Source of the DNA: a virus | Direction: 5' to 3' (one strand) | IMG/VR virus record: IMGVR_UViG_3300032462_000034 | Span: 1 to 34,884 of that record | DNA: 34,884 nt | Part shown: in pieces, positions 31,836 through 34,884 of the stretch | How the letters are laid out: every line of letters starts with the position of its first letter | Numbering within the stretch: the first letter of the stretch is position 1 | Notes under the pieces: generated by a model | The model's database searches: none | What the model was told of the DNA's origin: nothing | Seen by the model: only the letters and a program-made list of their open reading frames with translations | Translations under genes and position numbers: made by a program

Positions 31836-32096
31836 ATGAAAGACCGAATTAATGAAATGCGACGTATTATGAATACCGTTGGCACACCATCAATCAGTAA
31901 TAAACCAATGGGACTTCATACCACAGATGAAACTATGAATGAAGCCAAATATAGTTTTATAAAGCAAAAGGATTTTAATTCATTTGAAGCTGACATTGGT
32001 AAATTGGTTAAAAAGTATTGGGATTCTGGTTGTACCATTGATGATTTTATCGGATCGATCGAACGATATGTTTCAAAGCCATTCAATAAAACCTAG
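31836..32096 (+). CDS. Small protein B with conserved putative capsid-targeting tag
   Basis: 86 residues beginning MKDRINEMRRIMNTVGTPS. It keeps the M-K-D-R-x-x-E-x-R-x-I-M core of the group, but the expected Glu at residue 17 is replaced; a second hydrophobic-x-E, 'MNE', occurs at about residue 35 before AKYSF and could be the processing site. The body (FIKQKDFNSFEADIGKLVKKYWDSG, then 'IDDFIGSIERYV') is helical and unlike its neighbours. It starts 12 bases after the previous stop. Confidence 0.6.
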   Translation: MKDRINEMRRIMNTVGTPSISNKPMGLHTTDETMNEAKYSFIKQKDFNSFEADIGKLVKKYWDSGCTIDDFIGSIERYVSKPFNKT

Positions 32097-32106
32097 GATA
32101 TAAATT

Positions 32107-32433
32107 ATGAAAGACAGAATCAATGAAACACGGAAGTTGATGGATTTATTATCCGAAAAGAAATATCCGATCGAAAAGGCCGACCTGGATAATACTACAC
32201 ACTTGGGTAAGATTAGAGATGCTCTTGTGAAGGCTGGATTTAAGGGAACATACGATGATCCATATAGCACCTTTGATATATTAGCACATGGTGTATATTG
32301 TGAGATCGAAGTCGGTAATGAAAATGTATTTATAAAATTCCCCCCTTCTGCTCTTAGAACAAACGGCGCATCTCCTGATAAGTGGGCGAAAACTCTAAAG
32401 GATTTTATGAAATTCATAGGAAATTACAAATAA
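32107..32433 (+). CDS. Small protein C with conserved putative capsid-targeting tag
   Basis: 108 residues. The tag MKDRINETRKLMDLLSE (1-17) ends in L-S-E, fitting the hydrophobic-x-E rule. The body looks like an alpha-beta fold (LGKIRDALVKAGFKGTYDD, 'GVYCEIEVGNENVFIKFPPSALR', 'WAKTLKDFMKFIGN') and has no resemblance to the other three. It starts ten bases after the stop of gene B, behind the same AAATTATGAAAGA start context. Confidence 0.6.
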   Translation: MKDRINETRKLMDLLSEKKYPIEKADLDNTTHLGKIRDALVKAGFKGTYDDPYSTFDILAHGVYCEIEVGNENVFIKFPPSALRTNGASPDKWAKTLKDFMKFIGNYK

Positions 32434-32494
32434 GCCGGCATAATTGAAGCTAAGGAGAAGTGCATCTTTCTACCAACTATAGAATGAAATAATT

Positions 32495-32791
32495 ATGAAA
32501 GACAAAACAGCAGAAGTTAGAAAATTAATGAATATCGTTAATGAAGGAGTCGTTAATTTACATGAAGGGTCTACATCATATAGTGTCGATGAATATGTTC
32601 ATGACCTGACGGATAAAGTAGAACGATTGCAATATGCCATTAACCGAAATGATTTTGTTGATGATGGCGATACTTTCACTGATAAGGGTGGACTGTGGGC
32701 GTCCTCGCGTGCGGTGTTGGAGGCATGCAAGGTTTTAGAAAAGAAAGCAATGAAAGAAAAACGCCCAGCTCTGGATATAATACGTATCTAA
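32495..32791 (+). CDS. Small protein D with conserved putative capsid-targeting tag
   Basis: 98 residues. The tag MKDKTAEVRKLMNIVNE (1-17) ends in V-N-E and is followed by Gly, as in protein A. The body (VDEYVHDLTDKVERLQYAINRNDFVDDGD, 'ASSRAVLEACKVLEKKAMKEKRP') is a charged helical domain, different from A, B and C. The gap of about 60 bases before it has no gene, and an intrinsic terminator at 32809 closes the four-gene group. Confidence 0.6.
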   Translation: MKDKTAEVRKLMNIVNEGVVNLHEGSTSYSVDEYVHDLTDKVERLQYAINRNDFVDDGDTFTDKGGLWASSRAVLEACKVLEKKAMKEKRPALDIIRI

Positions 32792-32808
32792 TGTGGAACT
32801 ACAATATT

Positions 32809-32840
32809 AAACCTTCTCATATTTATATGGGAAGGTTTTT
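32809..32840 (+). terminator. Intrinsic terminator after the tagged small genes
   Basis: AAACCTTC (32809-32816) pairs with GAAGGTTT (32831-32838), with an inner CATAT/ATATG stem, followed by more Ts. The loop region contains CATATTTATATG and the T-rich tail runs into ATTTATATGA, so a promoter for the gene at 32858 may overlap it. Confidence 0.8.
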
Positions 32841-32857
32841 ATTTATATGACTGTATT

Positions 32858-33772
32858 ATGATAAAGCGAATTAACCCACAAGATTTTTCAATTAGACCAT
32901 TCAAAGCCTATAAGTTATGGGATTTGAATCAGGGATCCAATGGTATAAAAGTATTTCGTGGATCACAGGAAACGGGAAGTTCTTTCATAAGCGCTTCAGT
33001 TGTTAGAACAAACGGAGTGCCGAAGCGTTCTATATTTGATGGAATTAATCAAATGTATTATAAGAATAATACAAATTTCCATATAATAGGACAGAGGGGC
33101 ATTTATGAAGAAAATATAAGAACAATTCATACTTTCTGTAACGTAATCAGTATACCGGGTATTTACATCGGGGAAGAAATAAAACCTACTACTATACGAA
33201 TAACAGATGCGGTAACAGGAAGAGTCTATGTCGATGATGGTAAGGGTAACCTGGTTGATAATGCCACATCATCCATATCAATTGGGAATGTAATTTATCC
33301 ACATGGACTTGTCATAGGAACTCACACTGGTTCATTGTATTCAGAATCATTTTCAGGAAACTTTGATCTTCAATTTAGATCGACAACTACCATATATGAA
33401 ACTGAGATATTCATTGAAGTGAGCGAAGGCGAATTTAACGTATCTCAAAACCCAACGGCTTATATAACGGATACTGGAAGCCGATGGGATGGGTTCATTC
33501 GTAAAAAAGGATGGTACGATGTTCCTGGACAAGGAGAAATATTCTATGATTTAAATTATACATCATCGTTCAATCCAAGTTCATTTGGCGGATTCGCTGA
33601 TTATGATTATTCATCTTCTATTGACCCAACTGGATCGTTCTTGGCACCATACATCACTACGATTGGATTGTATACTGATAATATGGATTTGGTGGCGGTA
33701 GCTAAGTTGGCTCAGCCCATTAAATCATTGCCCGATTGGCCAATAAACTTTATAATTCGGCTGGATATATAA
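32858..33772 (+). CDS. Predicted virion structural protein sharing a C-terminal domain with 30308
   Basis: A 304-residue beta-rich protein. The N-terminus 'IKRINPQDFSIRPFKAYKLWDL' and the Gly/Ser/Thr-rich strands are typical of phage structural proteins. The C-terminal 90 residues match the protein at 30308 (EFN-S-NPT ... TT-GLY-D ... AVAKL-Q). Likely a tail or baseplate component made late. It follows the terminator at 32809 and abuts the next gene (TAA, then ATG). Confidence 0.6.
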   Translation: MIKRINPQDFSIRPFKAYKLWDLNQGSNGIKVFRGSQETGSSFISASVVRTNGVPKRSIFDGINQMYYKNNTNFHIIGQRGIYEENIRTIHTFCNVISIPGIYIGEEIKPTTIRITDAVTGRVYVDDGKGNLVDNATSSISIGNVIYPHGLVIGTHTGSLYSESFSGNFDLQFRSTTTIYETEIFIEVSEGEFNVSQNPTAYITDTGSRWDGFIRKKGWYDVPGQGEIFYDLNYTSSFNPSSFGGFADYDYSSSIDPTGSFLAPYITTIGLYTDNMDLVAVAKLAQPIKSLPDWPINFIIRLDI

Positions 33773-34234
33773 ATGTGGAAATATAAAAATAAGGTTATAA
33801 ATGACATAATCGATATGCCGGAAGATGCAATTGGTTTTATTTATGAAGTAGAACACATCCCGACTGGAGCAAAGTATATCGGTAAGAAAGTTTTATTCTT
33901 TGAACGCAATGTGAAGATAGGGAAACGGGAAGTTGCGAAATTGAAAGAAGAAAGAAAAGCAAATGGCGTCGGCGGAAGGCCCGCATCTAAGAAAAAAGTA
34001 ATTAAGGAATCCGATTGGAAGGAATATTACGGTAGTTCTGAGAAGATGAAAACTCTTGTTAATGGTGGTGAATCAGCTGATTTCGATCGGACTATATTAC
34101 AATTTGTATCAACTAAAAAGTTATTAACTTATTATGAAGCCGAGTTGCTTTTTAGAAAGGATGTATTGAACGATGATACCTATATAAACGACAACATACT
34201 CGCTAAATTCTATAGAAAAGATTTTAGTAATTAA
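33773..34234 (+). CDS. GIY-YIG-like nuclease, 153 aa
   Basis: A protein of 153 residues with 'GFIYEVEHIPTGAKYIGKK' (21-39), which fits the two strands of the GIY-YIG fold, 'SDWKEYYGSSEKM' (80-92) and 'LLTYYEAELLFRKDVL' (118-132), whose Glu may bind the metal. A KKxxxK-rich linker precedes the DWKEYYG part. This family is widespread in phages as an unnamed endonuclease; it could act in recombination, host-DNA breakdown or mobility. It starts directly at the preceding stop and overlaps the 3' end of the convergent SbcC-like gene by 11 bases. Confidence 0.7.
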   Translation: MWKYKNKVINDIIDMPEDAIGFIYEVEHIPTGAKYIGKKVLFFERNVKIGKREVAKLKEERKANGVGGRPASKKKVIKESDWKEYYGSSEKMKTLVNGGESADFDRTILQFVSTKKLLTYYEAELLFRKDVLNDDTYINDNILAKFYRKDFSN

Positions 34235-34884
34235 TAGAGCTGAATCCGTCCACCTTTTTAATTTCAATTAGATTATCAATGATATCTCGCATTACATCTA
34301 AATGGGATATTACCATAATAAAATCAAATTGACCTTTTAGATAATCGAATAACCAAGCCAAGTTATTAATATTATTGGAATCCAACGAACCCATTCCTTC
34401 ATCAATCACAAGGAAATTAGAACGAGGCAGGTGGCATATATTCATAAGAGCAACTCGAATTGAAAGTCCAGATATAAATCTTTCCATTCCAGAGCACATT
34501 TCTAGCGGCCATTGATCATCTTCATATACTATCTTGCCGTTGATATTCTTTCCATCCATTTCCAATACCATTCCGAAATCAACAACTTGTTGCAGAATGT
34601 TATTCACTTCACCTTCAACGACTGGCAATGCCTTTGTAATAAGTTCATATGGGATACCATCTCGTTTAACTGCGGCAAGATAATACTCATATGTTTTATA
34701 TGTGTTTTCAAGCGACAGTAATAAATTCAATTCAGTATTACACATATCCAAATTAGCTTGAGTATTAGCAACGTCTCCATTGATACTCAATAGCTCTTTA
34801 TTCATTTTATCAATATTAGATGAAACTGAGTCAAGTATAACATCAATTTCGGCAATTTCAACATTGAGTTTCTTATTTTGTTTG
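34224..34884 (-). CDS. gp46/SbcC/Rad50-like recombination ATPase, C-terminal part
   Basis: The only clear gene on the minus strand. The frame stays open to the window edge, so the start is outside; about 219 residues are visible. It begins in coiled coil (LNVEIAEIDVILDSVSSN) and ends in the C-terminal ATPase lobe: ABC signature 'MCSGMERFISGLSIRVALM', Walker B 'NFLVIDEGMGSLDSNN' and the H-loop-like 'FIMVISHLDVMRDIID'. In T4, gp46 works with the gp47 nuclease to resect DNA ends for recombination and to degrade host DNA. Signature residues look intact. It marks the change from the late block to a leftward replication/recombination unit. Confidence 0.85.
   Translation of the reverse strand, partial: KQNKKLNVEIAEIDVILDSVSSNIDKMNKELLSINGDVANTQANLDMCNTELNLLLSLENTYKTYEYYLAAVKRDGIPYELITKALPVVEGEVNNILQQVVDFGMVLEMDGKNINGKIVYEDDQWPLEMCSGMERFISGLSIRVALMNICHLPRSNFLVIDEGMGSLDSNNINNLAWLFDYLKGQFDFIMVISHLDVMRDIIDNLIEIKKVDGFSSINY

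Noticed and set aside
1-34884. CRISPR array, integrase, attachment sites or insertion sequence
   Set aside because: No regularly spaced repeats, no recombinase or transposase motifs and no terminal repeats were seen; the only mobile genes are the endonucleases.

Overview
The window looks like part of the genome of a T4-like (myovirus-type) tailed phage, probably a large one. It is AT-rich and densely packed. Almost every gene is on the + strand, and stops and starts overlap by a few bases (ATGA, TAATG). The hallmarks are a baseplate wedge pair gp25/gp6, a gp55-like late sigma factor, a gp46/SbcC-like recombination ATPase on the opposite strand at the right edge, and a very long tail or baseplate protein of 2092 residues. 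The host cannot be named from the sequence.

Layout. 1-1800: small unknown proteins, two of them behind near-identical bipartite promoters. 1843-2967: about 1.1 kb with no credible protein but dense RNA-like structure (many hairpins, a long-range pseudoknot enclosing a tRNA-like fold, a closing 3' helix and an intrinsic terminator), which I read as a large ornate noncoding RNA of the GOLLD/ROOL kind. 2984-7854: nucleic-acid and nucleotide functions (Mom-like DNA modification protein, dCMP deaminase, RNA ligase, thioredoxin, AT-hook protein, HD hydrolase) mixed with tiny unknown genes. 7949-10953: a coiled-coil membrane protein, a peptide deformylase and small unknowns. 10963-11316: a phage-encoded tmRNA. 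11335-12415: a small membrane protein and the sigma factor. 12517-33772: the late structural block (baseplate hub-like protein, gp25, gp6, tail/fibre proteins), interrupted by a NUMOD-bearing GIY-YIG endonuclease and by small genes. 33773-34234: a second GIY-YIG-like nuclease. 34224-34884 (-): the C-terminal part of an SbcC/gp46-like ATPase that runs off the window.

How it fits together. The sigma factor at 11576 probably drives the structural block. A recurring TATATTTATA element, twice placed just after an intrinsic terminator and 26-27 bp before a start codon, is the best candidate for its promoter. The tmRNA, peptide deformylase, RNA ligase and large structured RNA suggest that this phage brings its own translation-support and RNA-maintenance functions.

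The most notable protein-level observation is a set of four adjacent small genes (31563-32791). Their first 15-17 residues are conserved (M-K-D-R/K-x-x-E-x-R-x-L/I-M) and usually end in hydrophobic-x-E, but their bodies are unrelated. A second, 10-residue version (MIKLI-D/N-IL-N/S-E) occurs at 18652 and as a stub at 29534. This is the architecture of T4 capsid-targeting sequences on internal proteins, which are cleaved by the prohead protease and injected with the DNA. The bodies are therefore candidate injected effectors. All functional statements rest on motif recognition by eye; no database search was run.
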